DNA from: Sinonovacula constricta
Taxonomy: Eukaryota; Mollusca; Bivalvia; Cardiida; Solecurtidae
DNA: 64,000 nucleotides
Reading direction: 5' to 3'
Assembly (NCBI GenBank): GCA_007844125.1
Contig: CM017556.1
Span: forward strand, 69,286,860 to 69,350,859
Shown: one piece after another, positions 9,330 to 23,400 of the stretch
Layout of the letters: the number at the start of each line of letters is the position of its first letter
Numbering within the stretch: the first letter of the stretch is position 1
Notes under the pieces: model-generated
What the model was told of the DNA's origin: nothing
Database searches by the model: none
What the model saw: only the letters and a program-made list of their open reading frames with translations
Translations under genes and position numbers: made by a program

Positions 9330-9700
9330 GAAGGAGCCATAATTTGTCAATGGCCTGAACACAAGGTTCACTGTCTGTCAAAATATATGAGCTAAAGTTG
9401 GACTAAATTAAGTATGAGCTGAAGTGTTTGACGGCTGCCGCGATAGACAGAGCCTCTACCTCGCACGTCATCTGATATTTTCAAACTTTTGCGCTGAAGA
9501 AACCTGCAAGGTACACTAGACCTCTTATAACGTATTGAGTTGCCCTAATGCCACGGTTTGTTACGAACGCATCAGTGACAATCCATAGCTGAGCATGACG
9601 TCTAAAATAAAAATGGTTTTATTGTTTGATAGGGCATTTTGAACACTGCGGACAAACAGTGTAAGTGGATCTGTCCATTCTACTTGAGTCCAGCGATGGC
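9330..9700 (-). pseudogene. Gypsy RNase H remnant
   Basis: On the minus strand the frame over about 9510-9425 has LAGFFSAKV and CEVEALSIAAAVKHF, and the next (about 9405-9350) ILTDSEPCVQAIDKL. These are RNase H landmarks of this lineage, including the Glu and second Asp of the catalytic set. An in-frame stop follows SAKV. Coding resemblance ends at about 9330. Confidence 0.65.
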
Positions 9701-9819
9701 GTCTTCTTGTCCAGAAAAGTATTCGGAACATTTTGTTAGTGCACGGCCGAGAACTTTATATGCACCAATGAACGAGCGCAGACCGCGCACCGTATCTGGG
9801 ATGGCATACGGATAGAACA

Positions 9820-10640
9820 TAAATTCTGTGAGGACTCGCAGATATGCTTCCATCGGACCACACCCACCCTGGAATGGTTAGAGATTTGGAAAGATTATTG
9901 TCTTGTGTGGAGACAAACACAATCCTGCTTGATAAAAGGCCCCCAATTCACGATTCCAATCTGCCAAGTGTTCTGTTGGTGTGTTGTCACCACAATATAA
10001 GTCATCTGTCAGCCTCGAAACGCACCCTTATACAAGAACTCCAATCACTCGGCACATGAGTTCCACATATGCGGTCTCGGATTCTGGCATTCTCATAGCA
10101 CATTACGTATACACACAAACACCACGATAAGGTGTTACAACATCGCAATATTTCATGGATCCTTTGACATGTGTATTTGGTAGAAAGCACGGGTAAGGTC
10201 AGTTACAATTATGTGTTTCCACTGTGCTATGCTATGTAGAGTCGAATCGGCATCTGGCATAAGCATGGCTGAGGTTTCCTGTCTTTGCCAACATCCTTGA
10301 AAGCTGTGACAAGGCGATATCCACCAGACAGTTTCTTGACCAGTAATGAGGGATTCAAATACTCGCTGTTTAGGCAGACCTCTCTCTTCCAGCTCATCAA
10401 ACTTTGTTGCAGTGCAGTTAACTTGTCTTTGGCATACTGCGGTGCCCCACGCTTGCGTTGTGGAGGTTGCAGTGGTCCCATATTTACCATTGGATCAAAA
10501 CAACCGACATCACTATTGTTGCCCTTGTAATTGGGAGAAATGTATGTATTCAACCTGTCTTTGAACTTGTCACGAATAGCCGACGGCAACCTGTTGTCGG
10601 GTTCGAGATATAGGTCACCGTGTATGATCAATCCATGGTA
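9820..10640 (-). pseudogene. Gypsy reverse transcriptase remnant
   Basis: The frame 10631-10227 encodes the RT fingers: PPQRKRGAPQYAKDKL and KLSGGYRLVTAFKDVG. The next frame has DLTRAFYQI (10200-10174), the palm motif A. Further on TDDLYCGDN (10009-9983) is at the place of the catalytic Y/F-x-D-D box. Several stops and shifts separate these pieces, so no product is possible. Confidence 0.75.
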
Positions 10641-10699
10641 GTGACGCTGAGAACGTCTATTCGAAATTCATTGACTGTCATAAAAAGAATACCTACCAG

Positions 10700-11216
10700 A
10701 ATGTATACATCTAGGCCACTAACCACAAGTGCCCCTCATTTCAATGTGTATCCGTCCCGTGACGGTGTTACATTGAGTCTCACCCGGTATCTCAAGAGGT
10801 GTAACTCGATCTTCTTGGAGTGCAGTTTGGTTTGTTTTGGTTACTTTGGCGCCTACATATGTGCAACAGACTTCAGCGCCTATATCTAGAGTGAGTACAA
10901 GTGGATGATGTTTGTGGACGACTCTGGGAGTCGGTGACTGCTTCGTGACCACACGGTGTGAAGAATGTACTATGGTGTCTGCAAAGATATCTCTAGGTGG
11001 TTTGGTGTACTCTTCTTCCTTTTCAGCAAAAGAATCAATATTAAGATGTCTGGCACGTGACATATACAGCATGTCTTCTTTCGAAAATTTGTACATTTGC
11101 TGCGAGTATCTTGTTTGCATTGGTTTGCTTGTTTGAAAGGAATACACACTTTTAATTTTCTTTTCTCGTCGTGATGTCTTGGCCTTATCAAATGCATTTC
11201 GCATGGCAAGTGCCAC
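10700..11216 (-). pseudogene. Gypsy nucleocapsid-protease remnant
   Basis: The longest frame here is 165 residues. Its first part is basic (KAKTSRREKK), and the overlapping frame 11317-10970 carries Cys/Lys-rich sequence where the zinc knuckle should be, indicating a frameshift. Its C-terminal third has LVLTLDIGAEVCCTYVG, which resembles the retroviral protease active-site loop with D-I-G-A in place of D-T/S-G-A, a substitution expected to destroy activity. Confidence 0.55.
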
Positions 11217-11570
11217 AGCCGTTGAATTGATTTGTACATGTAAACTGTCAAGAGACAGTGATATTTCAGGCTTAGTTCTGTGCCAAAGCGTTGTTTCACC
11301 AAAACCCGGCAGGTCATTCTAGAAATAACGCAGCCACATCACAACCACTAAATTTTCTAACGAAAGAGACAATTCGTTATCGACATCAGGTATTTCACCA
11401 TAAGTGACGGACTGATCCATCAGCCCGGAGTAGTTTGTCCTGATGAGTCGTTGAATAAGGTCCTCAGGTCTTTCGTTAAGTTCTAGGCAAATGTTAAATG
11501 TTAACCAGGTATAATGTCTCCAAATAACAGACATACTGGAACGATAAACCCAACAAACACAATCAGATGT
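11217..11570 (-). pseudogene. Gypsy gag remnant
   Basis: The minus-strand frame 11534-11319 reads LNERPEDLIQRL followed by an acidic stretch and LENLVVVMWLRYF, a typical late-gag helical segment of this lineage. It is followed without a gap by VLVKQRFGTEL in another frame (11317 downwards). The frame break lies at about 11318. Confidence 0.6.
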
Positions 11571-14500
11571 CTGGAATCCGAAGTTTTGTCAATAGACTGT
11601 CATATTTTATTCACAGAAGCAGAGTTCTAACCAAAAATGTTGCGTGAGATAAAGGGACAATTATTAGCAATCTGTCCCAATATTAGTTCTAAATGAGTAC
11701 ATTTTTGCGCTGCCTTTCTCCTGGATACTTCTTGTATTTGATTGCCGTCGTAAAACCTCTCAATGTTACAGTATTACTATGTGACGAAAGAAGTGTGCGT
11801 AAATGACAGTTTTACTAAATTGACACCATTCTGTTTATTTCATGTAGTTCGGCTAGATAAATAATATATTGTCAAAGTTTACTTTTTGTTCTCCAACATC
11901 GCTAAGAAGCAAAGTCATGCTTTAAACGTAGTAATTGTCTCATGTTTGGTTAGCGACCACTGTTTGGATGCTCGAGTAGAAGCTATGTTTCCGTTTAAAT
12001 AACCACAGTGTAGACCGCAAGTTTGTACCGATAAATATACGGTTAAGCACGCTAATTCTGGTCCGTAAATTTACTGGTATAACCGCTACCACCAAGGTAG
12101 TATGAGAATGAACGCACAACAAACTGAATCGTAGGAAAATATTTCTGGAATAATGCAAACACGAAGGAATCCGAACAACAATAGTGAACACGGAAGATAG
12201 CCCAGTTAAATACAACTACATCTATTTTTTTACCACTGTATACATGATCAAATAATCAATACTTGTTTGAAATATATATTTGTATAGATTAAAAAGCCAA
12301 ATATGGCAACGTTGCGGCCCCCTTCAAATCGCGCTGACCTCGACTCTAAGATCGCCCTTTTTTGTATGCGATCGTTAACTAGATATTTCGTTATCAATCT
12401 AAATTCAACAAATATTTGCCATCATCTGAGTAGAGTAAATATCGAATATCTTATGCCACCTATTTGAAGACCTCGTGTTCAATGTCTTGTGTTTTGAAGC
12501 TTTACATATTTAATGCATTTTCAGAGTAAATAGATGTTGAAATACTCATAAAGCTTTTATGTTTCTTACAAGTTGTAAACTTGGTTTTTATTCAAGTCAA
12601 ATATTAAATAATTAGGTCAACATAATACAGAAGAATACAATTAATTTATGTCGTCATTGTATTATGTGTTTTTTATGGATTACAATATTTCCATATGCGA
12701 TGCCTATCGTCTGTCATATTTATTAAGTTTGAATCGATTCCGTATTTATAATTTTTATTGTAAACTTCAGTTGCGAGCTAGCAAAGGCTAAATGCCAGAA
12801 CCCGGCCCTTGTTAAGGTCGACTTCAGCCATTGTCCGTTGTAGACGTCACAAGCCAACACCTGGAATCGCAATGGAGGACTGAATTATATTATAAGAACT
12901 TGTAAATAAACGGATCTACAATTGCAATGTTGACTCTTAGCCCAAAACAATAATATTATTTGTTTATTATTTTAATTATATGCTAACGTTCATATTATAT
13001 TTGTGGGTGCAATTATTAATTAAAAATAGTACTAATTAGAGTAACCTTGGTTCCATTTCCGTAGATTATTCAAAAGAATGATATTTTTGTCTTCTTATCT
13101 TTTAATATATTATCACTTATAAAAGGAATATATAACATGTCAAACACTTCTAAACCTTACGGATATACAATTGTACAATAAAGCTGATGACAGTTTACAC
13201 CGCACTTTTATCTAGAATATAAAAAAGTTTAATTTAAAATCACTTTACAAAAAGCAATTGCCCAAGATCTCAATAAAATCACCCAGTGTACATGTTCAGT
13301 TTTAGTGAAAACAAATGTTTGTTTAGACAACCATATATATATATATATATATCCCTACACTTGTTAAGTCGCATTATATTTCACTGGGGTGACTATGCTG
13401 TTGTGTTGTTTTATAAATAAACACCTACAATAAAAAGCTACTACAATGCATCTAGTACCCGAAATAACAAGCTTCACACGACACTTTAAATTTGTCTGAT
13501 TTTCCACATGCATCTGTGCAGTAATTTGTGCCTGCCGGACAACAACAGAGCGAAATAATATTTTTATGGTAACTCGTCTATTGAAGATTGCTTGATTACT
13601 AATTACTTGGGACTTTTTTTGTCAGATCATCTTAAAGCATTTTATGTACGAGTTCAGATTATATTCTTCGTCAAAACGAAACTGAAACATAATTACATAT
13701 TCACTATGGAGCATACAAAGTAATTCATTAAAACAAATTACACGCAATGAAGCCTGATAGTCCAGATTATGCAATACACCAATAAATAATAATTGAACCT
13801 TTACATTTCAAGATTTATATTTTAATATACCCCGATATGAAGCATATTGTAATGCCACTTTGCAGATTGCACACCAAACATTAAAAGAACGTACAACTTC
13901 AACATCTAACGCACGGTACAGGTGGTCATACACGTATAATGACACAATCAATTTGATACATTTTCGAAGGAGGAATATCTAAAATGCAGAAAACTGTTTA
14001 CCCTTTGTACTTATTTAATAAATGGACGAAACCTAAAAACATAATTTTCACACTTTTGTTGATACGCCTGTACTGGTTAAAACAATATTCCAACATATAC
14101 GGATACGTATTTGAAATGCATTATAACGATACAATTCATTGGCAACATGACTTCGGTTTAATAGTTGTTTATTATAGTTGTTCATCGTTGTTTTATTAAT
14201 AATTGTTTTATAACAAACAAGTACATTGATAACACCTAAATCCGCTTTAGCATATGACAGATACATGCTTGCAATGATCTTCTTTCAGCTTGATTAATAA
14301 GACAAACACAGTTTGTAAAACATAGGACATTTTATATAGAATAAAATTGGTAATTAAAATAAAGTAGGATATAACAGACAAGATTATTTGAAACATCTCA
14401 GCCATTTAGCAAACACTTCGCACTTGCACATGATAAATGATATCAAACTAATACGTGCCAATACAAAACTCTTAACTTTAAATAAATGAACAATACTTAC

Positions 14501-17500
14501 TTTACTCGCTCTATATTTAAATTGAATGTTGCAGCAGTAGCGTGTACGCATTTTAAAATTTAAGATTGACAAACTATAACTATTCACGTTTATGTCTTTT
14601 TAAGGAAATCAACTTTAACCGTCACATGACTGGTCGTTACGTTATTAACCCGATGTATCAAATATGAGCTAAATAGGAAAATGTGAGAAAATTGCTTCAG
14701 CAAACAAGAAAAAAAGAGCTTAATTTTTTTGAAGCATTTATTTTAAATTAAATACAAAACAAAGGAAGATAACCGTGAAGGCAATAATTGGAAAATAAGT
14801 AATATATTACTCACCTTTTGTTAATTACCAGAATATCCACGCCATAATATGGACTTTGCACACAGGAAGCATTATTTGAAAGCTTTGATACTTAAGTTTT
14901 ATAAATACTTGCATAAAGAATGTTCTGTGTACTCATTTAATTTGGTAAGATATCAAGACAGGTTTATAATGATTGAACGAACATAAGCATACTGAGACAA
15001 CATAATTCACCGTTTTTTTTAAATGAATGCATGATTGATGTCTTTCGTTTTTAGGTATTTCTTAGGGATGTCGACAATACACTTTTTTGCTATCCATATA
15101 ACAGTAAACACTATCCGGATAGTATCTGGGTAATAGTATATTACGGTTGCATAAACAGGTTTTGATTGAATTTTGATAATATATATATAAAATTATGGGC
15201 ATCGTATAAACGGCTAACCGTTGACATCCATAGTATATTCATATAATAATATATAATAAATATTCCTTTGGAATTATATATATTTCAATGATGTGGTGGG
15301 ATTTTTTTATTCATTTCATATTATCAAGCAAAATCAATTTATTGAAAGAAAAACAACAACATTATATTATTACTACATCATTGTACCTTATATCTACCTA
15401 CACTAGAGATATACGCCAGAGTTTGTAAATGTATGGTAATGTTCCGCTAGAAACGAGTAGTAAAGATATTCCAATTTACCCCAAAATGTTATTTAACCTA
15501 AGCTTAATTAAAATTGTTAACGCAACTAAATTTACGCAATTGTGAAGATTGTTTAAGTAAGGCAATATAAGAATCGAGTATGCTTTTAAAGTTATGAAAC
15601 CCTTCACATGTGAAGCTAAAAGAATCCCTGTAAAACATTATCGTATACGTAGGGAGATTATTAGCAACGGGACTACATGGGTTCCATATGCCGAATTAAC
15701 AGACGGAGACTTATTTGTCTGGGACATTCATTAGACTCATTATAGATGGTCGTTTAGATTATATCCTGCAATAACAGGACATTCTTCCAGTCTCCCATTC
15801 AATCACACGTTATTGTAACGATAAGATGTCTGGCAAAAGAGAAATACAACTTACTTTCTATAATGAACCATAATTTAGCAAATTGATATTTTTTCGATAA
15901 ATTCGTACTAGAAAGAGACTGAAGAGAATAAAATAGTATCAACTAGAACCAATGACTCCTTGAGCATAAACATATTATGTCTGATCTCAATGATTTCTGT
16001 TTCATTATATTGTTCTTGATGTCTTTAACAATATATAAATAATAACGACTGTATAAATGTTTTGTCAAAAAACAAACCAAACGCCATTTTTCCGAATTTT
16101 CTCCCAAATCCCCTCGTGGACGACGCAGAGACTGTTCAATATATGCGTGCTTCTTCAAAAGGTTGTTAGACGGGTGTACATTTTTAATGCTGGATACATC
16201 AGCTGCTGGAGCAAGAATAATAATTATAATATGTGGATTATGCTGACATCATACTAATTTACATACATATAACTAATTTTTATATAAATGATTGTGAACA
16301 TTTAGCTGAGATATGATTGTCTCATATTTCATTTATAATCTCTTTGTTAAGTTTATTTAAGATGCACTTTGATTATTTGAAGTGATCTTAAAGTACCTCA
16401 CCTTTAATGTCCTAATACTTTTGTTTTAGAAAATACCCTTTTGAATTGAACAAAATATAGAAGGTTTGTCGGTTGGAAGGCATTTTATTAATAATAAATA
16501 TTTTATATAAATATTCAAAACATTTTTGTTTTATCCGGATTTGTCGCTTTAACATTCTTACATACGGTCTAATGTGTTCCTCGGATCCATTTCACTCTTG
16601 CTTATTGACACAATTACCAGACTTAACTGGACTTGCTTTTACGTTACGGCTGAATACATTTCAATGGCATTTTTAGAAAATAAATGTTTAATTAATTTCA
16701 TCTATTTATTATTTAATAAAGGTACCAGACAAAACTTTTTTCCAAGCAAATACTATTATGTACGCTGCTACCAGAACACGTGTGAGCGAGGACAGTGTCG
16801 TTAAATTTGCTTAACTGCCTCAAACATAAAACATTATATTTGACACCTGTCCCAAGTGTGTCAGTTAAATATTTTGTCATTGATGTATTCCACATCTTTC
16901 TGTAATTGTGCATTTTATTTACAAAGGGTTAAACAATGAAAGTTACTTAATTATTTTGAAAGCTTGCATAATAGAGAAACAAAATCAGAGACATATTTCA
17001 GGAGAATATGGCATGCTGGAAAATATCACAGACGCAGACCTTATAATGTGCTAACAATTTTCTGTTTGTTCACATCCATTAGTAATGGAAGACTCCACAT
17101 TGCACTGATCATTCTTATGTTCACTTCTATGGAAACTGGGCCTAACCGTCCCAGTTTAGTGAAAAAGTGTACACATGTCTTCATAACTGATGCGCCAATC
17201 CATTTACCAGTAGTCCCCAAAATCTAATATTGAAACAACTTATCGCGTTCGTGTTGTCTTTATGCATCACAGGACCAACCCGGAAGCACAAAAAACGTCA
17301 CGAGTTCAATGATATGAGTTGTTACAGCAATGCATATCATATAAAGTGTAAGCTTAAAATAACTGCTCCATTATGTTATTATTTAGTAATAATTAACAGT
17401 ATTTACATGCATTTTTTATTTAGATATAATAAGGCAAGAACAATATGCCAATCCAGTCCGGTAATTTCTGAAACTTTCGTGTTCATGTTCAAGTCTAGAC

Positions 17501-17530
17501 ACAATATAGGCAAAATTTCGTTGCAATTCA
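11571..17530. other. Non-coding AT-rich DNA
   Basis: Short open frames are present on both strands, but none has a recognisable domain or credible splice context. There is a (TA)n run at 13333-13352. The region around 12770-12870 is a little richer in GC but not open in one frame. Nothing else is supported. Confidence 0.4.
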
Positions 17531-17534
17531 AATA

Positions 17535-17700
17535 TTTCTGTAAAGAATACCCTTGGATCCGGCTGAAGCACCAACTGTGTCGTTTTAATGCACTGACCGA
17601 TCTACGGCGGGTATATCTTTGCCTTTATCTCTTTGTGTAATTTCTAGACTCAGTGTCTCTTTCCCGTTTGCCTTTTTATACCAACATCAAATGTTAGTTC
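17535..17700 (+). repeat. Diverged PLE-tail repeat, type A
   Basis: The stretch ggctgaagcacc, then tgcactgaccgatctacggcgg, followed by T-rich text with tttgcctttat and a cagtgt word, follows the order of the type A core and tail, with many substitutions. The 136-residue ORF ending here is therefore repeat-derived at its 3' end. Confidence 0.4.
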
Positions 17701-18778
17701 AATTTTATATATGCTGGAATAAGTATAAGGAATTGTTGTTTGCTATAAAAATATTTTTCAACTATGCTTTCTGGCATTTGAATGTAAAACTTTCAAATCA
17801 CAAAGATTCCTTTTTCAAATTGTAAAAATTCATCGCTGACTGGCAGATTCAGGCTATGTCTTATTCCATTAATGGAAAAGCACTTTATTTATTCTGTACA
17901 AATATCTACCTTAAAATAAAAACGGTCATACTTTGTCAGAGGCTCGCTACTTTCTCCATTTAATATTTAACAATGTGGCTAAGATACATTAATGAACTTT
18001 TCTATTTACTTCAACACTCTTCTAGATACTTTTGGATTCGATTTTGTGTAAAGCTAATGAAGATTTTTATGTAATGATGAAGGAATGAAAGGAAATTAAA
18101 CGAACTGACTTGGCAGGCATTTAAATGACTGTACATGTTTTTAAAAATATATTTTTAAAAAATCTCTTTTTCTCTTATGATCTTATTAAAGCCTTCAATT
18201 TAATCATTGAATGACAGGCAATACATAAGTTTTGACGGCTTAAGAAAATTCAGACCCAGAATGTACAAATAAATAGTTGTAATTCTCATAAAATACCTGC
18301 TACAAAGAAATATCACAATATCATATAAGTCATCAGCAAGATTGTTTTAACCAGTGACACCTTATACTAGTATATAAGCAATGCAACATCGATGGAAGAA
18401 AAAGAGAGGCCGCGAGGCAAATGAAATATGCCCAAACAGCAACATTACGAATTTAATCGTCCAACAGAAAAATCGTAACATAATTTCATATATTTCTTAC
18501 CTCGTAGCAACTCGTTTTGTGTAACTCCTATGTTTTGTCTGTGCTCTATATTTGCAATCAACATATGATAAATACCAGATTCAATTTAAGAATAATTGAG
18601 TTGATTGTGCAATTATCTACAGAAAACTCAAGTTCACTTAACCTAAGATTCTTCATTATCCTTGACAATGATCTACATAAAATTGCCTTACTCAAATGAT
18701 ATTAAACTGTATTAATTAATTTTCATCTTATAAGGATTGTAAAGTGTATTTGACTTTAATGTATATTGGACGTCGGTA

Positions 18779-19000
18779 TTTCAATAAGAATAGGTGACAA
18801 AGTCCTATGAGCATTGCAACATATACCAAACTCCGAAAAGGCACAAAACAAAGGTATTTCACATGCAAGCCAAGCGAAAAGTAAGAACAAATTTGTGATG
18901 AGTCATTTAACGAAAAGAGCAAACCCGACAGTTACCGCCTTGGAACGGTCAGTCGGAAATATGGACGGACTGGGTCCATTTTCACATGAACATGATACTA
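18779..19000 (-). repeat. PLE-tail dispersed repeat, type B
   Basis: A nearly complete type B copy. It has the tail end gacaaagtcctatgagc region, the middle atttcacatgcaagcc and gatgagtcatttaac, and the core gttaccgccttggaacggtc. It closely matches the copy at 20.2 kb. The 92-residue ORF at 18814-19092 is made of it. Confidence 0.75.
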
Positions 19001-19244
19001 CAACCATTTACACTTCTTCTCTGATATTTCTGTCCTTGGTCCAAACTTTTAAAGTTCCTTTGCAACCAATAAGTGTGTGTATTTCTTATTGAAATATTAC
19101 TTCTTCCTCATCCAAAAACAGGCTGAACAGAATGTTAATTGCGTCACTTTATGTTTTCTAATGACATCATAAGTTAGCTCTAAGATTATGCCATCAGTTG
19201 AATTGTTTTGTTTCTAGAAAATCAGTGTTCTTTTCCGTTTTTAG

Positions 19245-19440
19245 AAGCTCACCACGAAGTGCGAGGTTAGACCACCATGTAACTATTTTCAGCACCGTTC
19301 CAAAATGGAGGTTGTTGGGTTTGTTCTATTTTATTAAATGTCTTGACACAATGTTTGTTTTGTAACTTTTGCGTTTTACTTGCATGTGAATACCTTTGTC
19401 CTCAGCCTTTTCAAATTAAAATATGTTCCCCTATGCCGAG
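19245..19440 (+). repeat. PLE-tail dispersed repeat, type B
   Basis: The start gaagtgcgaggttaga is followed by tgttgggtttgttct and then ttgcatgtgaatacctttgtcc and ccttttcaaatt, in type B order. It is inverted relative to the copy 250 bases upstream. Its middle core is reduced. Confidence 0.6.
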
Positions 19441-20049
19441 AAGACCTTGTCATATTTTCTTACTTACATATTCAGAAAATAGCATTCATGTACATTCTTT
19501 GAGAGAATACCTTACGGATAGAGATTCCTAATCAAGGAAATTCATGTTACAATGTTAAACATTATTAAAGCTAGAAAACCGGTTTCTACTTGTTAAATAT
19601 ATGATGCAACATTTCAATGTTGTTCACCATCTTCAAGCCAGGTGCTACGTGCTCGTTACAGGTTGGCCATTGTTTTATCTGGCTAAACAAATCTTCTATA
19701 TTTCACAATCTGACAATTAAAACTACAATCGACTTACCACACTGTCGTTTGATTGTCATAAAAAATAGTACTGACATTACGTGATGACAAAGTCCTCATT
19801 ATTTAGAAGACAATTTTGCAAATGTGATGAGGTACGAAGAGCTGTTATTAGGCTTATTTACGTTGACTAATGAAAACAAATTTAAATTTAAAAAAAATGT
19901 ATTAGCTTACAAATGCGCGTTACAAAGCTCACAATTTTATTCGAAGGTACTAATAAATGTCTATTTAGAAGTTTGGCGATTAGCTATACTTTTCCAAACT
20001 ATATAAATATATTATTAACATTTCGCTCAGAAGATCCATCTAATTTCCG

Positions 20050-20138
20050 CGCAGAACTTATCTGTAACAAAGCCAATATTTGATATTAAACGCAGCATTT
20101 CTAGACATTGAGATCCAAGTAGCATTTCTAATAGGAAT
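20050..20138 (+). mobile_element. Short PLE reverse-transcriptase fragment
   Basis: The piece gcagcatttctagacattg is identical to the minus strand of the main PLE copy at about 38290, within the coding segment reading NAAFLDIEI there. Similarity covers about 80 bases. It ends where an inverted type B tail begins. Confidence 0.6.
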
Positions 20139-20400
20139 ATATAATAGAAAATATAAGACAAAGTCCTATGAGCATTGCAACATATACAGAAATTGAAAAC
20201 ACACAGGACCAAGGTATTCACATGCACGCCAAATGTAAATGTAAGAACAAATCTGTGATGAGTCATTTTTACAAAACGAGCAAATCCGACAGTTACCGCC
20301 TTGGAACGGTCAGTCGGCAGTATGGACAGACTTGGGTGCTAAAACCGATTTAACATAGATCTAACCTCGCACTTCCTGATAGGTTTCTCGAATGCAAGCA
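20139..20400 (-). repeat. PLE-tail dispersed repeat, type B, most complete copy
   Basis: Runs from the tail end (gacaaagtcctatg) through cacatgcacgcc, gatgagtcattt and the core gttaccgccttggaacgg to aacctcgcacttcctg, and on to tttctcgaatgcaagc, which is shared with the copy at 45.46 kb. This sets the extent of the type B unit at about 250 bases. ORFs here are shadows. Confidence 0.75.
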
Positions 20401-23400
20401 ATGAAAAGAAAACCGATCCATTTTGTTTGACAAGTCATTGTGATCCAAGTATATAATAAGTTGTTTTTTTTACAAAAGATTTGGTATTGGTAATTGTCAA
20501 TTCCTTGTTGGTATCTGGACAAGTGCTACATCTTGTGGTATTAATATATACATATCCTGGGTCGTACGAGTTTGTATTAAAGGTGACGATTTCATGCCAG
20601 AAACAAGGTTCATATTATACCAGTGTCACAAGGTTCAATTCCACGCTGTAATAAGTTAATAAGTTAATTGCTGAAGTTTAAAAGCAGTTTGAAAATACTT
20701 TTACAATAGTGGCCAGCTTTGAATATTGCTATATTTCCTCCTTTCTAAAACTTTGTGTCTTTAAATCAATCCTTACATCTTGTCGAAGATACGGGGAATC
20801 TGAAATTGAGATATTTATGGACCTTCAAACAAGATCTGACGGTACAATACTACAGTTAGTTTAGCGAAGAAGCATCAGCTGCCGGAACAGAATTTATAAC
20901 ATTTACAGATTATCACATGGGGACTCATTAACAAGCTTAAAACCAACAAGTTGAGTATGAGTTTGCATATCAGACTAAGGTATGTAATATACAACAGCTG
21001 ATGTCAAACAATGTGAATATTTGTTATATGTGTAAATTTGTTTAGACAATGTTTTAGACCGAGCCATATTGTAGTATATGAATAAATACTATATATATTT
21101 CAATAAATACCAACACCTATACAGTACAAATGACATGAAAAGTCCTTTGTACTACGTGGTAATGAAATTATTTATTCAAGAAAATATGGTTTGTGTTCCT
21201 TTGTTACGTGAGCTAGTGTAATGAAGTGGAATTATCCGTGCACACTTTTTACGTTATGTTTTATCAATGTTTAGTTTTATCCCACTGAGAAGAATACAAT
21301 GTGGTCTCTCAGGATTGCTCTTAAAGTTCGTATGAAAGAAAAGTCAGAAGATCGATACAAATATTTTAAACATGTATAAATACATGACATAAAACAAAAT
21401 ATGGATATGTCCGACACATTTGATAAGTTACGTCTACGGTGCATGTATCTAATTAAGGAAATTTAATATATTTTAAGTGCATTGTGTTCTTTGTCTTTTA
21501 ACATGAAAATTTATATAATCTAAAATATTAAGATAGTCTCTTCTAGATATTCAGTAAATGCCCTTTTCCAAGAAGCTATTTCTCGAGCTTTTGTGACATT
21601 GTCTGTCTTAAGTTCAGAATTTTATTGATCGCAAGATGTTACACTTTGATGGGCATTTAATCTAATATTCTTGTTAGATAATGTACTCAAAAGGCAACAC
21701 CAAATAAAATTCAAATGTTTAAGAGATATCAGCTGCAATCATCCAAAATTGGAAATAAGGGACAATTTATAGTTATAAAAACAGTAGCACATAAAACCAT
21801 TTGTTGAAATAAAAGTAACCATAAATAAAGACAATATCCACAACATCCGGTGCTAATTTTTTTTAAATAATCCACTTCTAAACAAACTATTTAAAAAGTG
21901 AAGTCGAAAAACCCCCCTGACCTAGACCAGTTTTCTATAAAGCAGAGATTGGCAATGTCATCGGACATGTAATATCTAATGGGTTTGGTGGCTGTTGTAT
22001 TTATAGTCACATGTGCCTTTTGTATTGCAGAATTTAATGTTTGTACAGAGGAATCGCTATCATAATAGCAGGAAGCTGGATGCTGTCATGCAAATTTCAG
22101 AAAATTTCGATAAAAGTATTCAGTGTTGTGTTGGCGACTTTTGTATTTGTTGTAAAAACTGTCCTCGTTTTTAGTCGATGATGTGATGCCTTTTTTCGAT
22201 GAGAACAGACCAACCACAGCCATTTTCTTCTTTATAGACGTAGAATGTTGATTTATAGCAGTGGTTTTAATTAATCCCTTTTACCATGCATCGTATTGAC
22301 GATGAAGTAAGCGTGTCAGTTCTAAAGGCAAAGTCAGTTATGACACTCTGTCGTTTCTTTAGGCATCAATGGATAATGTCTTGTGTTGTGTACATTAATA
22401 TATCAAGCCGCGAGCCCAATGCATTTAGCGACTTTTATCCACATCATCCTGACACCGGGCTGGTCAGTTGTGCAATTATCATTATAATTAATTTACCATA
22501 AGCTAACGAGCAACACCGCTTTTTCAATGACTTTAAAATGTCGCAGTTTGAATTAAGAGCCTCCGAAGTTTATTTGCTCTTACCATTGCACTACCGAAAA
22601 TGCAGCTAGACAAGTTTTCTTATAATAAAATACATACTGGCATGTTATTCTTTAATTCCATAGCTATAATGTATTACATGCAATGCTCTTCGCAAATGAC
22701 TGCCACACTGTTCGATGCATTCTGACAAATGGATTTCAGACGGTCAGGCATTTATCACAGCTTCTGTGTTAACCCGTTTCACTTTGAAGAACTATCATAC
22801 TTAATGGCATTAAATCAGTAAAATTTGAATTTCATTTTAACTAATCAAGGTATTGTCCTCATATGTCAAAACTCTCTGATAAATACCGTATAATCATTTT
22901 ATCGGCAGTCGTATGCTAACTAGGCGTAATTCTCAGTGACACAGAGTAATGGAGACAATCATAAAAACTCTCAATGGAAGGATCGTATCTGATAATACCG
23001 CGCATGATTCTAACGTACTAGTTATCCAAAATATATCACGACTTTGAATGACAATATCAACACACTGATATTATTTTAATACGTTTAACAGCGGACGTGT
23101 TACAAATAAACCTATTATGCCTATTAGTGCCGGGTTCTTGGGTTTGTCAAAGCTTTGTCTCTGGCCCTATATGTCTCTCTGTATTAACTTCATAATGTGT
23201 ATCGAGCTGGGCAAAGACGGACAGCTTCAGCATGGAACAAGGTGCCAATATGACATATTCCATCTTAGAATAATGTCGATTGTGCATTCGATAAACAACA
23301 ACAACAACAACAATAATAACATTTCATCAGAAACATCACAATATGATATCTTATTTAAAGCAGCTTCACCGATGTATTTAATCAAGAATGTTCCCTACAA

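Larger units (their letters stand above)
9330..11570 (-). mobile_element. Second Ty3/Gypsy gag-pol remnant, minus strand
   Basis: Reading the minus strand from 11570 down, there is gag, a basic zinc-knuckle region, a degenerate protease site, RT and the start of RNase H. The RT start SGGYRLVTAFKDVG belongs to a Gypsy lineage abundant in molluscs and clearly different from the element at 5-8 kb. This stretch is less AT-rich than its surroundings. Integrase and both LTRs were not found. Confidence 0.8.

Noticed and set aside
18814..19092. 92-residue plus-strand ORF
   Set aside because: Consists of the type B dispersed repeat; the same sequence is broken in other copies.
23290..23330. Short tandem words (AAC, ATG, GAA) as CRISPR-like or regulatory arrays
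   Set aside because: Simple eukaryotic microsatellites without spacers.
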